This document shows positions 51,973-59,861 of a stretch of 64,000 nt of DNA, piece by piece (position 1 is the first letter of the stretch; each line of letters starts with the position of its first letter). The stretch is from Aerococcus tenax (lineage in GTDB: Bacteria > Bacillota > Bacilli > Lactobacillales > Aerococcaceae). The translations under genes and the position numbers were made by a program. A model generated the notes under the pieces. The model was not told the origin of the DNA and ran no database searches. It worked only from the letters and a program-made list of their open reading frames with translations. The DNA lies in the NCBI RefSeq assembly GCF_003286645.3, contig NZ_CP127382.2, positions 1,364,001-1,428,000 of the forward strand, written 5' to 3'.

Positions 51973-54474
51973 ATTAATCAACATTCACCTATCCACAATA
52001 ATAATCAGGAGGAAAAACCTGCTTGGAAAGATAAATTTTTCTTTTCCAGCAATATTTTCTTTTCAGTGATCAAACGCCTGCTAGGCTATGTCCTGGTTCT
52101 GGGCCTACTCAGTTTAGCCTTAGCTATGGGGGTAGCTAGCGGATTTTTCTTAGGATTAACCGAAGACCTTCCCAACCCCTCCCCTGAGGAGATGGCTAGC
52201 CAAATTCAAAACTTGGAAGAAGTCTCGACCCTCACCTACAATGACGGTTCCCTGATCGATGAAGTCCGCAGTGACCTGGTGAGAAAGAATGTCCAATTAG
52301 AAGAGATTTCACCACAGATCGTTCACGGCCTGGTGGCTACTGAAGATGAACACTTTTTTAAACACCATGGTGTAGTCCCCAGTGCTATCCTGCGTGCAAT
52401 CGTCTCCCAAGTTCTAGGCGGTTCCTCCTCTGGGGGTTCAACCATTACCCAGCAATTGGTCAAGCAACGCTTCTTATCTAATGAAGTTTCCTTTGAACGG
52501 AAGGCTAAAGAAATGCTCTTAGCTAACCGTTTAGAAAATTATTTTTCTAAGGAACAAATCCTGGAATCCTATCTTAATACCTCTCCTTTTGGTCGTAACA
52601 ATAAAGGCGAAAATATTGCTGGTATTGAGGCAGCTGCTGAAGGTATCTTTGGTAAAAGCGCCGACCAAGTCAACTTACCTCAGGCCGCCTTTTTAGTGGG
52701 AATGCCCCAAAACCCTTATACTTATACTCCTTATGATAGCGAGGGTCAATTAAAATCGCCAGAAGACCTTAATTACGGTGTGGAACGGATGCAGGAAGTT
52801 CTAGACCGGATGCGCTTAGAAAATTATATTAGTCAGGAAGACTACGAAAAAGCTAAAGACTACCCTATTCAAAATGATTTTATCCAAGCTGAAAGTCAAG
52901 TCGATGAGACAGGCTCCAGCACTAGTCAGAAGAATACTTATCTCTACCAACAAGTAGAAAAGCAAAGCCTTAAGCTCCTCATGCAGCGTTTTATGGCCAT
53001 GGATGGAGTCGGTGAAGAAGATATTCAAGCCGATGACAACCTCCGTAGCGAATACCAACAACGGGCCGATTCTTATTACCGTAATGGTGGACTAACCGTT
53101 AAAACCACAGTTGATCCTAATATCTATCAGCTTCTTAACCAAACGGTCGCCAACCAAGCCGGTTCCCTGGGACAAACTTATATGACCTATCAAAATAATC
53201 CAGAAACCGGTGATAGCGAAGCCATCCCCCTCCCTGTCCAAACGGGCAACGTCCTTATCGAAAATGCCAGCGGACGAATTTTAGGCTTTGTTGGAGGGGT
53301 TGACTTCGACCAAAACCAAGTGGACCATGCCTTTGACATGCGACGGTCACCAGGTTCCATGTTCAAACCCCTGCTGACTTATGGACCAGCTATCCAAGAG
53401 GGCTTAGCCTTTCCAAGTACCCTAATCGCTGACACCCCTATTCGTATCCAACAAGCCGATGGATCCTACTATGAACCGTCCAACTATGGGAACAATATCT
53501 CCAATCAGTTAGTGACCTTCCGTCACGCCCTGGCCAATTCCTTAAATAACCCGACCATATATCTCTACCAACACCTTTTAAAACATGGTGTCGATATCCA
53601 AGCTTATGTGGATCGTTTAGGCCTAGACCAAGCCGTTACGGAAAATGAAGTCAAGGATAATGTCGCACTATCCATTGGAGGAACCCAAACGGGCCCGACT
53701 GTCGTTGAATTAGCGGCGGCTTTTGCGACTTTTGCTAACGGCGGCCAAAGCATCAGCCCTTACCTCATTGAAAGCATTTCTGATAGTAATGGGAACTTTA
53801 TTTATCAACATCAAAATCACCAAGAACCTGTCTTTGATAAAGAAAGCAGTGATATCATGATTGATGTCTTGAAAGATACCCATCGGACCGGGACTTTCCA
53901 ACCATATAGTGGCGGTTTGAATGCTTTTTCGGATATTTATATGAAAACAGGGACCTCAGAGGATTTCAATGACCATTGGATTGGAGGCTCAAGCCCAAGG
54001 ATTACGCTCATGTCATGGATTGGTTACGATAATACTTACCAGCGCCATACCTTAAATGATGACGGCAATGCCAGTTTCGGTAATCCGGTAGAACGTCACG
54101 CCAAACACTGGTTGAGCCTGCTCAATCAGTTGAATAACTATGATCCACAAATGATGGGTTCCAGCGAAACTTTCTCCCCTTCCCCACACCTGGTCCGCCA
54201 AAAAGTAGTCAAAGAAACCGGAACACTCCCCGGCAGCTTTACAGGACCATACAATACCCAATACCGGATTCCAATCAGTAAAGCTAGTGAAGAAGGGCTC
54301 TTTCCTAATCAAGCTGCTATCCCCAAGGCTCAATTTGACTTTGCCATCGGAGCCAGCTTAGAAGAACAAGTCCATGCCCTAGAGCCCTACCGAATCAAAA
54401 ACAACAGTCAAGTCAACCAAAAAGTCAATGAAATCTTAGACCTCTATGAACACACTCACCAAAAAGAGGACTAA
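51973..54474 (+). CDS. Class A penicillin-binding protein (glycosyltransferase/transpeptidase), probable ATT start
   Basis: A bifunctional peptidoglycan synthase, about 833 aa if started at ATT 51973 (802 aa from GTG 52066). One membrane anchor; GT51 domain with ATEDEHFFKHHG, GGSTITQQLVKQ, LNTSPFGRNNKG; transpeptidase with SPGSMFKP (active Ser), SLNN and MKTGTSE. The strong AAGGAGGG (51959-51966) is followed by ATT triplets and an open frame rich in Asn/Lys, with no ATG, GTG or TTG before 52066, where no ribosome-binding site is seen. TATAAT at 51939-51944 fits a short leader. Confidence 0.9.
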   Translation: MNQHSPIHNNNQEEKPAWKDKFFFSSNIFFSVIKRLLGYVLVLGLLSLALAMGVASGFFLGLTEDLPNPSPEEMASQIQNLEEVSTLTYNDGSLIDEVRSDLVRKNVQLEEISPQIVHGLVATEDEHFFKHHGVVPSAILRAIVSQVLGGSSSGGSTITQQLVKQRFLSNEVSFERKAKEMLLANRLENYFSKEQILESYLNTSPFGRNNKGENIAGIEAAAEGIFGKSADQVNLPQAAFLVGMPQNPYTYTPYDSEGQLKSPEDLNYGVERMQEVLDRMRLENYISQEDYEKAKDYPIQNDFIQAESQVDETGSSTSQKNTYLYQQVEKQSLKLLMQRFMAMDGVGEEDIQADDNLRSEYQQRADSYYRNGGLTVKTTVDPNIYQLLNQTVANQAGSLGQTYMTYQNNPETGDSEAIPLPVQTGNVLIENASGRILGFVGGVDFDQNQVDHAFDMRRSPGSMFKPLLTYGPAIQEGLAFPSTLIADTPIRIQQADGSYYEPSNYGNNISNQLVTFRHALANSLNNPTIYLYQHLLKHGVDIQAYVDRLGLDQAVTENEVKDNVALSIGGTQTGPTVVELAAAFATFANGGQSISPYLIESISDSNGNFIYQHQNHQEPVFDKESSDIMIDVLKDTHRTGTFQPYSGGLNAFSDIYMKTGTSEDFNDHWIGGSSPRITLMSWIGYDNTYQRHTLNDDGNASFGNPVERHAKHWLSLLNQLNNYDPQMMGSSETFSPSPHLVRQKVVKETGTLPGSFTGPYNTQYRIPISKASEEGLFPNQAAIPKAQFDFAIGASLEEQVHALEPYRIKNNSQVNQKVNEILDLYEHTHQKED

Positions 54475-54480
54475 TTATTA

Positions 54481-54519
54481 AAAAAGCAGTTATGCGTTTT
54501 GTGAGCATAACTGCTTTTT
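54481..54519. terminator. Bidirectional terminator behind the PBP gene
   Basis: AAAAAGCAGTTATGC (54481-54495) / GCATAACTGCTTTTT (54505-54519), 15 bp perfect. Confidence 0.92.
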
Positions 54520-54548
54520 CTTTAGCTTAATTATCTGATTTTAAACGC

Positions 54549-54564
54549 GCGCTTGTCGCACTCT
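54549..54564 (-). repeat. Solo end of the AGAGTGYGACA repeat behind the trpXYZ operon
   Basis: On the minus strand AGAGTGCGACAAGCGC begins 3 bases after the stop of the ATPase gene; the rest of the element is missing. Confidence 0.6.
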
Positions 54565-54567
54565 ATC

Positions 54568-55335
54568 TTATACCAAGTCTTCCATTATTGTGTAGAGTTC
54601 TTGGCTGGATAGGTTTTCTTTTTCCTCTTGGGTGAAGTCGCGGATTATTTCTCCGTGATGGAGTAAAATCATCCGATTGCCATAGGTTAAGGCATCTTGT
54701 AAGTTGTGGGTGATCATTAGAGCGGTGAGATTTTCTTCTTGCACTTGTTGGTTGGTGAGCTCTAAAATCCTACGTGAGGTCTTAGGGTCCAGGGCAGCCG
54801 TATGTTCATCCAACAAGAGGAGTTTGGGTTTAACGATGGTGGCCATTAATAAGGCAATGGATTGACGTTGTCCACCGGATAATTTCCCCATTTCAGCATT
54901 CAAGCGGTTTTCAAGGCCCAGGCCAATTTGTGATAAAGTTTGGCTGAAATAGGCCTCTTTGTCATTGGTAATAGCCATACTTAAGCCCCGCTTTTGCCCT
55001 CGTTTAGCAGCCAGGGCCAGGTTTTCAGCGACGGTCATCCGCGGAGCAGTTCCCATTTTAGGATCTTGGAAGACACGAGAAATCGATCCTGCCCGCTCTT
55101 CTTCACTCTTAGTGGTAATATCCTTTTCCTCCAAGAAGATTTCGCCACTATCTAAGGCAAAGGTTCCCGCAATGGCATTGAGTAAGGTGGATTTCCCCGC
55201 ACCATTTCCCCCGACAATGGTAATGAAGTCTCCCTGATTCACTGAAAGGTCAATGCCTTTCAAAGCATGAAAGGCATCCAGGGTTCCGGGATTAAAGGTT
55301 TTATTGATGTTATTAAGCTTTAATACTTGACTCAT
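54568..55335 (-). CDS. trpZ: TrpXYZ-type ABC importer, ATPase
   Basis: A 255-aa ATPase: Walker A GGNGAGKST, signature LSGGQRQSIALLMA, Walker B LLLLDEHTAALD (His in place of the usual Pro), H-loop MITHN. Third gene of the operon, 2 bases after the permease gene. Its family partners PF04392 binding proteins, annotated as tryptophan/tyrosine transport in streptococci. Confidence 0.82.
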   Translation of the reverse strand: MSQVLKLNNINKTFNPGTLDAFHALKGIDLSVNQGDFITIVGGNGAGKSTLLNAIAGTFALDSGEIFLEEKDITTKSEEERAGSISRVFQDPKMGTAPRMTVAENLALAAKRGQKRGLSMAITNDKEAYFSQTLSQIGLGLENRLNAEMGKLSGGQRQSIALLMATIVKPKLLLLDEHTAALDPKTSRRILELTNQQVQEENLTALMITHNLQDALTYGNRMILLHHGEIIRDFTQEEKENLSSQELYTIMEDLV

Positions 55336-55337
55336 GA

Positions 55338-56237
55338 TTAAGCCTCCTTACTGCGAATATTCTTGGTCCGGCCGCTTCCCATTTTGCTTCTAATCGTTGG
55401 AATAGCCAAGCAAAGACCCACGATGATGGCTGAGAAGAGCTTAAAGTCATTGGCTTCAAATTTCAGCATGAGAACAAGACCAAGGAGTAAACGGTAGACA
55501 ATAGAACCAGCTACGATGGTAGCTAAACGCATGGACAGGCTAACATTAGGGAAGAGAACTTCACCAATAATGATGGCGGCTAAGCCAATCACCACAGTCC
55601 CAATCCCCATGGAGATATCTGCATAACCATTGCTGTTGGCTACTAAGACACCGGCAACGGCAATCAATCCATTAGCTAACATATAACCTAGCATGGTCAT
55701 TTCGTGGGTATCAATCCCTAAGGACTTGGCCATCACTAGGTTATCCCCAGTAGCAATCAGAGCTTGACCCATTTCTGTTTTAAAGAAGAGACTCATTAAA
55801 CAAATCACAATAGCAGACACCACCAGACCAATGACGATGGTATCGATATTTCTACCAAGGTTAAGAGGTTCTAGTAAGGTTTTTAAGGTTTTTTGACCCG
55901 TTAGAGAAATATTGGCCGATCCCATAATCTTCAGATTGACAGAGTAAAGTCCGGTCATGGTAATAATCCCAGCGAGTAAGGGATTAATACTTAACTTGGT
56001 GGTTAATAAACCGGTAATGGCACCTCCGGCCATCCCCCCTAAAAAGGAGATCAGGATAGCGATGAGGGGATGGATACCAAAATGAATGGCTTGGACGCCT
56101 AAAGCCGCCCCTAGGGTAAAGGAACCTTCAGTCGTCATATCAGGAGCATTTAAAATCCGAAAAGAAATATAAATCCCCAGTCCCATGACAGCCCAGATAC
56201 TGCCCTCGGATAGGGCACTAGTAATTAAATCAATCAT
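55338..56237 (-). CDS. trpY: TrpXYZ-type ABC importer, permease
   Basis: A 299-aa permease of the branched-chain amino acid/ribose type (BPD_transp_2) with eight or more helices; RILNAPDMTTEGSFTLGAAL and GLAAIIIGEVLFPNV are characteristic. It starts 2 bases after the binding-protein stop, so the three genes are tightly coupled. Confidence 0.84.
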   Translation of the reverse strand: MIDLITSALSEGSIWAVMGLGIYISFRILNAPDMTTEGSFTLGAALGVQAIHFGIHPLIAILISFLGGMAGGAITGLLTTKLSINPLLAGIITMTGLYSVNLKIMGSANISLTGQKTLKTLLEPLNLGRNIDTIVIGLVVSAIVICLMSLFFKTEMGQALIATGDNLVMAKSLGIDTHEMTMLGYMLANGLIAVAGVLVANSNGYADISMGIGTVVIGLAAIIIGEVLFPNVSLSMRLATIVAGSIVYRLLLGLVLMLKFEANDFKLFSAIIVGLCLAIPTIRSKMGSGRTKNIRSKEA

Positions 56238-56239
56238 TT

Positions 56240-57292
56240 TTATTTACCCTCCTTTGCCACGTCAGTAGCTTCATTGACAACATCACTTGGAATTTCGATG
56301 CCTAATTCATTAGCCTTCTTAGAATTAATGGTTAAGGCCTTCTTCTCTGGAATAACAACGGAATAATTTCTTGGGTCAGCACCCTCAATCAAGTCAGCAA
56401 GGACATTGGCTGAATCAACCCCTAATTGGTATTGGTTGAGTCCAACTGTAGCCATCCCACCGTCAACAACCATGGTGTCAACCACTGGGAAGACTGGAAT
56501 TTTATAATGGTCAGTAACCGAAATTAAGGTGTTCATTGAAGAAGCAATCGAGTTGTCATTAGGTACCCAGATAGCTTCCACTTCTTGGGCCAATTGTTCA
56601 GCCACTTGGGCCAGGTCATTGGTCGAAGTGATGGTTTTTTCAACGACATTCAAGCCTAATTCTTTGGCATGTTCTTTGGCCATGCGGACATTATTTTGGG
56701 CATTAGTTTCAGAAGAATTGTAAATAATTCCCACCGTTTTAATATCTGGCATCACTCGTTTAATCAGGTCAAATTGTTCCTTGACCGGTGGGACATCACG
56801 GACCCCAGTCACTTGGAAGCCTGGTTGGTCTAAATCTTTAACCAAGCCAGCCCCAACTGGGTCGGAAACAGCTGCCATTACTACAGGAACCTGGTCATTG
56901 GCCACATTCTTTAGGGCTTGGGCCGCTGGTGTGGCAATACCGACTAAGTATTCAGCGCCATCAGAAACCATTTTATCGGATAACATTTTCAGATTATTTT
57001 GGTCACCTTGACCATTGGCAAAGTCAATTTCAACGTTTTCACCATTAACATAACCCCGTTCAGCCAGTTGGTCATAGACCCCTTGACGAATATCATCTAA
57101 GGCTGGGTGTTCTGTTAGTTGTAAAAGTCCGATGCGAATCTTATGGTCAGTGTCTTTGATATCTTCTTGACTGACATTGGTTTTTGCCTGGTTTTCACTG
57201 GCGGTCCGGTGTTGAATTAAAGTTGGCATGGCCAAGAACAAAACGGCTAAAGCGGTAATTAATATAACTCCAAAACTTGTAATCTTTTTCAT
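56240..57292 (-). CDS. trpX: TrpXYZ-type ABC importer, substrate-binding protein (PF04392)
   Basis: A 350-aa exported protein with an N-terminal membrane anchor (residues ~5-25) and no lipobox Cys. ABC_sub_bind features: IGLLQLTEHPALDDIRQGV, YLVGIATPAAQALKN, VMAAVSDPVGAGLV, VGIIYNSSETNAQ, WVPNDNSIASSM. I start at 57292, preceded by AAAGGAG; the open frame upstream runs into the leader terminator. Tryptophan as ligand follows from family naming and from the Trp-containing leader peptide upstream, not from direct proof. Confidence 0.82.
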   Translation of the reverse strand: MKKITSFGVILITALAVLFLAMPTLIQHRTASENQAKTNVSQEDIKDTDHKIRIGLLQLTEHPALDDIRQGVYDQLAERGYVNGENVEIDFANGQGDQNNLKMLSDKMVSDGAEYLVGIATPAAQALKNVANDQVPVVMAAVSDPVGAGLVKDLDQPGFQVTGVRDVPPVKEQFDLIKRVMPDIKTVGIIYNSSETNAQNNVRMAKEHAKELGLNVVEKTITSTNDLAQVAEQLAQEVEAIWVPNDNSIASSMNTLISVTDHYKIPVFPVVDTMVVDGGMATVGLNQYQLGVDSANVLADLIEGADPRNYSVVIPEKKALTINSKKANELGIEIPSDVVNEATDVAKEGK

Positions 57293-57343
57293 AGGGCACT
57301 CCTTTACAATAAAAAAATCCTCCAACTCAAGAAGCTGCAGGAT

Positions 57344-57482
57344 AAAAAAATCCCGCACAGACTATTCATGTGGTCCATGCGGGAATTCTTATTAAGTCGA
57401 GCTACCGCACAGATACAGCTTCAAAAAAACGCTGAAGTTGTATCTATGCTGATCACAGTATAAACACAACTACACCATGCGG
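57344..57482 (-). promoter_or_regulatory. Attenuator of the trpXYZ operon with four alternating pairing segments
   Basis: Minus-strand order: segment 1 CCGCATGG (57475-57482), segment 2 CTGTGCGG (57405-57412), segment 3 CCCGCATGG (57375-57383), segment 4 CTGTGCGGG (from 57359 down to 57351). 1 pairs with 2, 2 with 3, and 3 with 4; 3:4 extends to a 12-bp stem followed by seven T, an intrinsic terminator. A stable 12-bp hairpin (57412-57444) lies between 1 and 2. Segment 1 is inside the leader peptide frame. This is the architecture of ribosome-mediated attenuation. Confidence 0.75.
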
Positions 57483-57520
57483 ATTTGCCATGAAAATGTA
57501 GTAATTTGTTTAAGTGACAT
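57470..57520 (-). CDS. Leader peptide of the trpXYZ operon (16 aa, one Trp)
   Basis: ATG at 57518-57520, stop TAG at 57470-57472; peptide MSLKQITTFSWQIRMV with Trp at position 11. AGGAG (57529-57533, minus) lies 8 bases upstream, and a promoter 32 bases further. The codons after Trp overlap pairing segment 1 of the attenuator, so a ribosome waiting at the Trp codon would cover it. Confidence 0.6.
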   Translation of the reverse strand: MSLKQITTFSWQIRMV

Positions 57521-57551
57521 TGTAGCGACTCCTCTCTGATATGTTATATGT

Positions 57552-57580
57552 AATATAACAGATATTTGAGCTAAGGACAA
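57552..57580 (-). promoter_or_regulatory. Promoter of the trpXYZ leader
   Basis: Minus strand TTGTCC (57575-57580), 17 bases, TATATT (57552-57557). Predicted start near 57545, giving a leader of about 250 nt. Confidence 0.6.
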
Positions 57581-57612
57581 GCCCTAATTTCATTTTCCTT
57601 AAAAATCTCTTT

Positions 57613-58629
57613 TTATTCTTTATTTTCATCCCCATAGTCTTGAATAAATTGGAAGATCTTCTGGTAATAAGTGGTGGGCTCTTTGTACTTGGCTTCGGCA
57701 TGGCCAGCTTCTGGCACAATGTAGAGTTCCTTGGGACCCTTGGCTTTAGCATCATAGAGTTCTCGGGCCATGGATACCGGAACAAAGTCATCCGCTGCGC
57801 CGTGGATAAATAAAATCGGTAGGGAGGACTGGGCCACGTATTCCACGGTGTTTCCCTCGCGTAAATCATAGCCCGCTCGCAGTCTTGCCATGGTATTAGC
57901 CATATAGAGGACTGGAAAAGTAGGGAGATTAAAACGTTTATCTAGCTCAGAAGCAAAAATATCCCAGATACTTGAATAACCACAGTCAGCAACGACCGCT
58001 TTGACGGCTGCAGGCAGCTTGTCTGAGGCCATTAGAACGGTAGCACTTCCCATAGAAGTACCGTGAAGGACAATTTGGGACTGACTATCGCGGTCAATAA
58101 GCCACTGAACCCATTCTAGTAAGTCCCGACTGTCTAGATAGCCCATACCAATATATTGTCCCTGACTAGGCGCATGGGCTCTTAAGGAAATGGTTAGGAC
58201 CTGGTAACCTTTTTGATAAAAAGCGGGCGCAATATCATAAGAATCCGCCTCTTGGCCTTGGTAACCATGGACAATCAAGGCATATTTATGTTGATCAGAG
58301 TCATTATGAAACAAATTTCCGCTCAAAGTAAGCCCGTCCTGAGAGCGAATGCTTACCGCTTCCTTTTTATCCCCTACCTGGTCTAACCAAGCCTTAGCGT
58401 CCGCTTTGGCCTGGGCCTTATTGGCATTGATTTCTTGAACAGCTGACTTAGTCTGACCCGGCTTTGTCTCCTGGTCAACTTGGCGGTCTTGCCCACCCTG
58501 ATTAGGTACCAAGGCATAATCAACAAAGTAGTTTCCTACAAAATAAGTGGCAGCCAGGGAAATCACTGTCAGCAGGGCTAATGAAATGCCCAACTTTTTT
58601 AACCAAGTTAATCTTTTCTTTGTCTTCAT
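57613..58629 (-). CDS. Membrane-anchored alpha/beta hydrolase
   Basis: A 338-aa protein with an N-terminal membrane anchor (residues ~12-35) and an extracytoplasmic alpha/beta hydrolase of the BAAT/prolyl-oligopeptidase-like group. Nucleophile elbow GTSMGS, catalytic Asp in FIHGAADDFVP, His in EAGHAEAKY. The family hydrolyses esters or peptides; substrate unknown. I start at 58629 (KTKKRLTW) with GGGAGG 11 bases upstream; upstream in-frame codons are less likely. Single gene. Confidence 0.83.
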   Translation of the reverse strand: MKTKKRLTWLKKLGISLALLTVISLAATYFVGNYFVDYALVPNQGGQDRQVDQETKPGQTKSAVQEINANKAQAKADAKAWLDQVGDKKEAVSIRSQDGLTLSGNLFHNDSDQHKYALIVHGYQGQEADSYDIAPAFYQKGYQVLTISLRAHAPSQGQYIGMGYLDSRDLLEWVQWLIDRDSQSQIVLHGTSMGSATVLMASDKLPAAVKAVVADCGYSSIWDIFASELDKRFNLPTFPVLYMANTMARLRAGYDLREGNTVEYVAQSSLPILFIHGAADDFVPVSMARELYDAKAKGPKELYIVPEAGHAEAKYKEPTTYYQKIFQFIQDYGDENKE

Positions 58630-58719
58630 CCGGTCTAACACCTCCCACAGATTAGTAATCATTTTAGCAGATGGCACAAGAATTGACTATCTTTATCAAA
58701 ATTTTGATAGGAAATAAGG

Positions 58720-59046
58720 AGAGTGAGACAAAAGTTAAAAGAACCCTGAATAGGTCATTTATAGTCTCTCTAATCTTATATATAATGGAGAAGAGAGTGT
58801 GACAGTCACGCTAAAGGACGAAATCGCTGGAGGAAAATACCATAAGCACAGATAAAAGGATGTGAGGACGCCGTCAAAGACTTGAATTGCTGGAGGAAAA
58901 TACCAAAAGCACAGCACGACTGTGCGTTGGAATTTTCTGAAGCAACTTCAAGTCTGGCGTTCGAACTCAACTTGCTGACCGTTCAACTTTTCTGAAAGGG
59001 CATCCCCTACCCCTTCCAAACTCAACTAGAGGGTGCGACAAGTGCG
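58720..59046 (+). repeat. Cluster of AGAGTGYGACA repeat units
   Basis: Units start at 58720 (AGAGTGAGACAAAAGT) and 58794 (AGAGTGTGACAGTCACGC), and a related end lies at 59028-59046 (AGAGGGTGCGACAAGTGCG). Inside, the 26-base block starting GCTGGAGGAAAATACC occurs twice (58826-58851 and 58889-58914) with one mismatch. The bases 58630-58719 and 59047-59093 show only promoter-like AT-rich DNA and the AAAGGAG site of the next gene. Confidence 0.7.
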
Positions 59047-59093
59047 TCAAAGATCAATACCCTTAGAAGAAAAATATAAATAAAGGAGTCAAG

Positions 59094-59675
59094 ATGGTAA
59101 GAGAAATTTTTATTATTCGGCATGGCCAGTCTCTTTATAACTTAGAGGGGAAAATCCAAGGTCAAATCGATAGTCCCCTTAGTCCTAGAGGCATCCAAGA
59201 AGCTGAGCAAGCGAAAAACTTTTTTGATCAAAAAGACATCAGTATTGACCTCATCCTCTCCTCCCCTTTGAAGCGAGCCTACGCCACAGCAAAGATAATC
59301 CAGGGAGATAGTCCCTGCTCCCTAGTTACTGATCAGCGGCTAGCAGAATGGCGCTATGGTAGTCTTGAAGGTAAGGCGCTCAGCGTCCTTGAGGGCGTCA
59401 AGCTCAATGACCCGCCTAGTGATCACTATTTTTGCCAATTTGGGGGCGAGTCAGTCACTGCAGTTAAAGGTCGCTTTCAAACAGCCCTTGATGAAGCTCT
59501 TAAAGCCTATCCTCAAAAAAATATTCTCCTAGTTAGTCATGGGTCAATTATGTACCGCTTCATGTTGGACTATCTCAGCCAACCCCTCCCAGCCTTTTCG
59601 AATTGTCAAATTTTTCATTTTGAAGAGCTAGAAAAAAGCCTGGTCTTAAAAAATAGTATTAATCCACTCAACTAA
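59094..59675 (+). CDS. Histidine phosphatase family protein (PhoE/GpmB-like)
   Basis: A 193-aa phosphatase of the phosphoglycerate mutase-like superfamily. Phospho-His in FIIRHGQSLYN, Arg in SPLKRAYATA, Glu in LAEWRYGSLEG, second His in LLVSHGSIMYRF. The short length and NLEGKIQGQIDSPLS fit broad phosphatases rather than glycolytic mutases. AAAGGAG precedes the ATG. Third superfamily member in this window. Confidence 0.87.
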   Translation: MVREIFIIRHGQSLYNLEGKIQGQIDSPLSPRGIQEAEQAKNFFDQKDISIDLILSSPLKRAYATAKIIQGDSPCSLVTDQRLAEWRYGSLEGKALSVLEGVKLNDPPSDHYFCQFGGESVTAVKGRFQTALDEALKAYPQKNILLVSHGSIMYRFMLDYLSQPLPAFSNCQIFHFEELEKSLVLKNSINPLN

Positions 59676-59676
59676 A

Positions 59677-59707
59677 AAAGGACTGTGCATAATTATCACA
59701 GTCCTTT
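59677..59707 (+). terminator. Terminator of the histidine phosphatase gene
   Basis: AAAGGACTGTG (59677-59687) / CACAGTCCTTT (59697-59707), 11 bp perfect. Confidence 0.85.
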
Positions 59708-59861
59708 CCTACGAATAGTCAAGTGTAAATCAATATAAAATTACTAAATATATGAGGTATTATTTAGGAGTTTGATTCTTGAATATTTTATGGAAAATTT
59801 GGCACGCTAAATAAGCCTCAGTATTGAGACTTTTAAAAATTTTAGTTACTATAATAATGAA

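Noticed and set aside
57344-57520. T-box in the trpXYZ leader
   Set aside because: No TGGNACCGCG T-box bulge sequence and no specifier-loop architecture; the leader-peptide model explains the structure better.
57510-57869. 119-aa frame overlapping the end of the hydrolase gene
   Set aside because: Shadow of the hydrolase in another frame, crossing the trpXYZ promoter.
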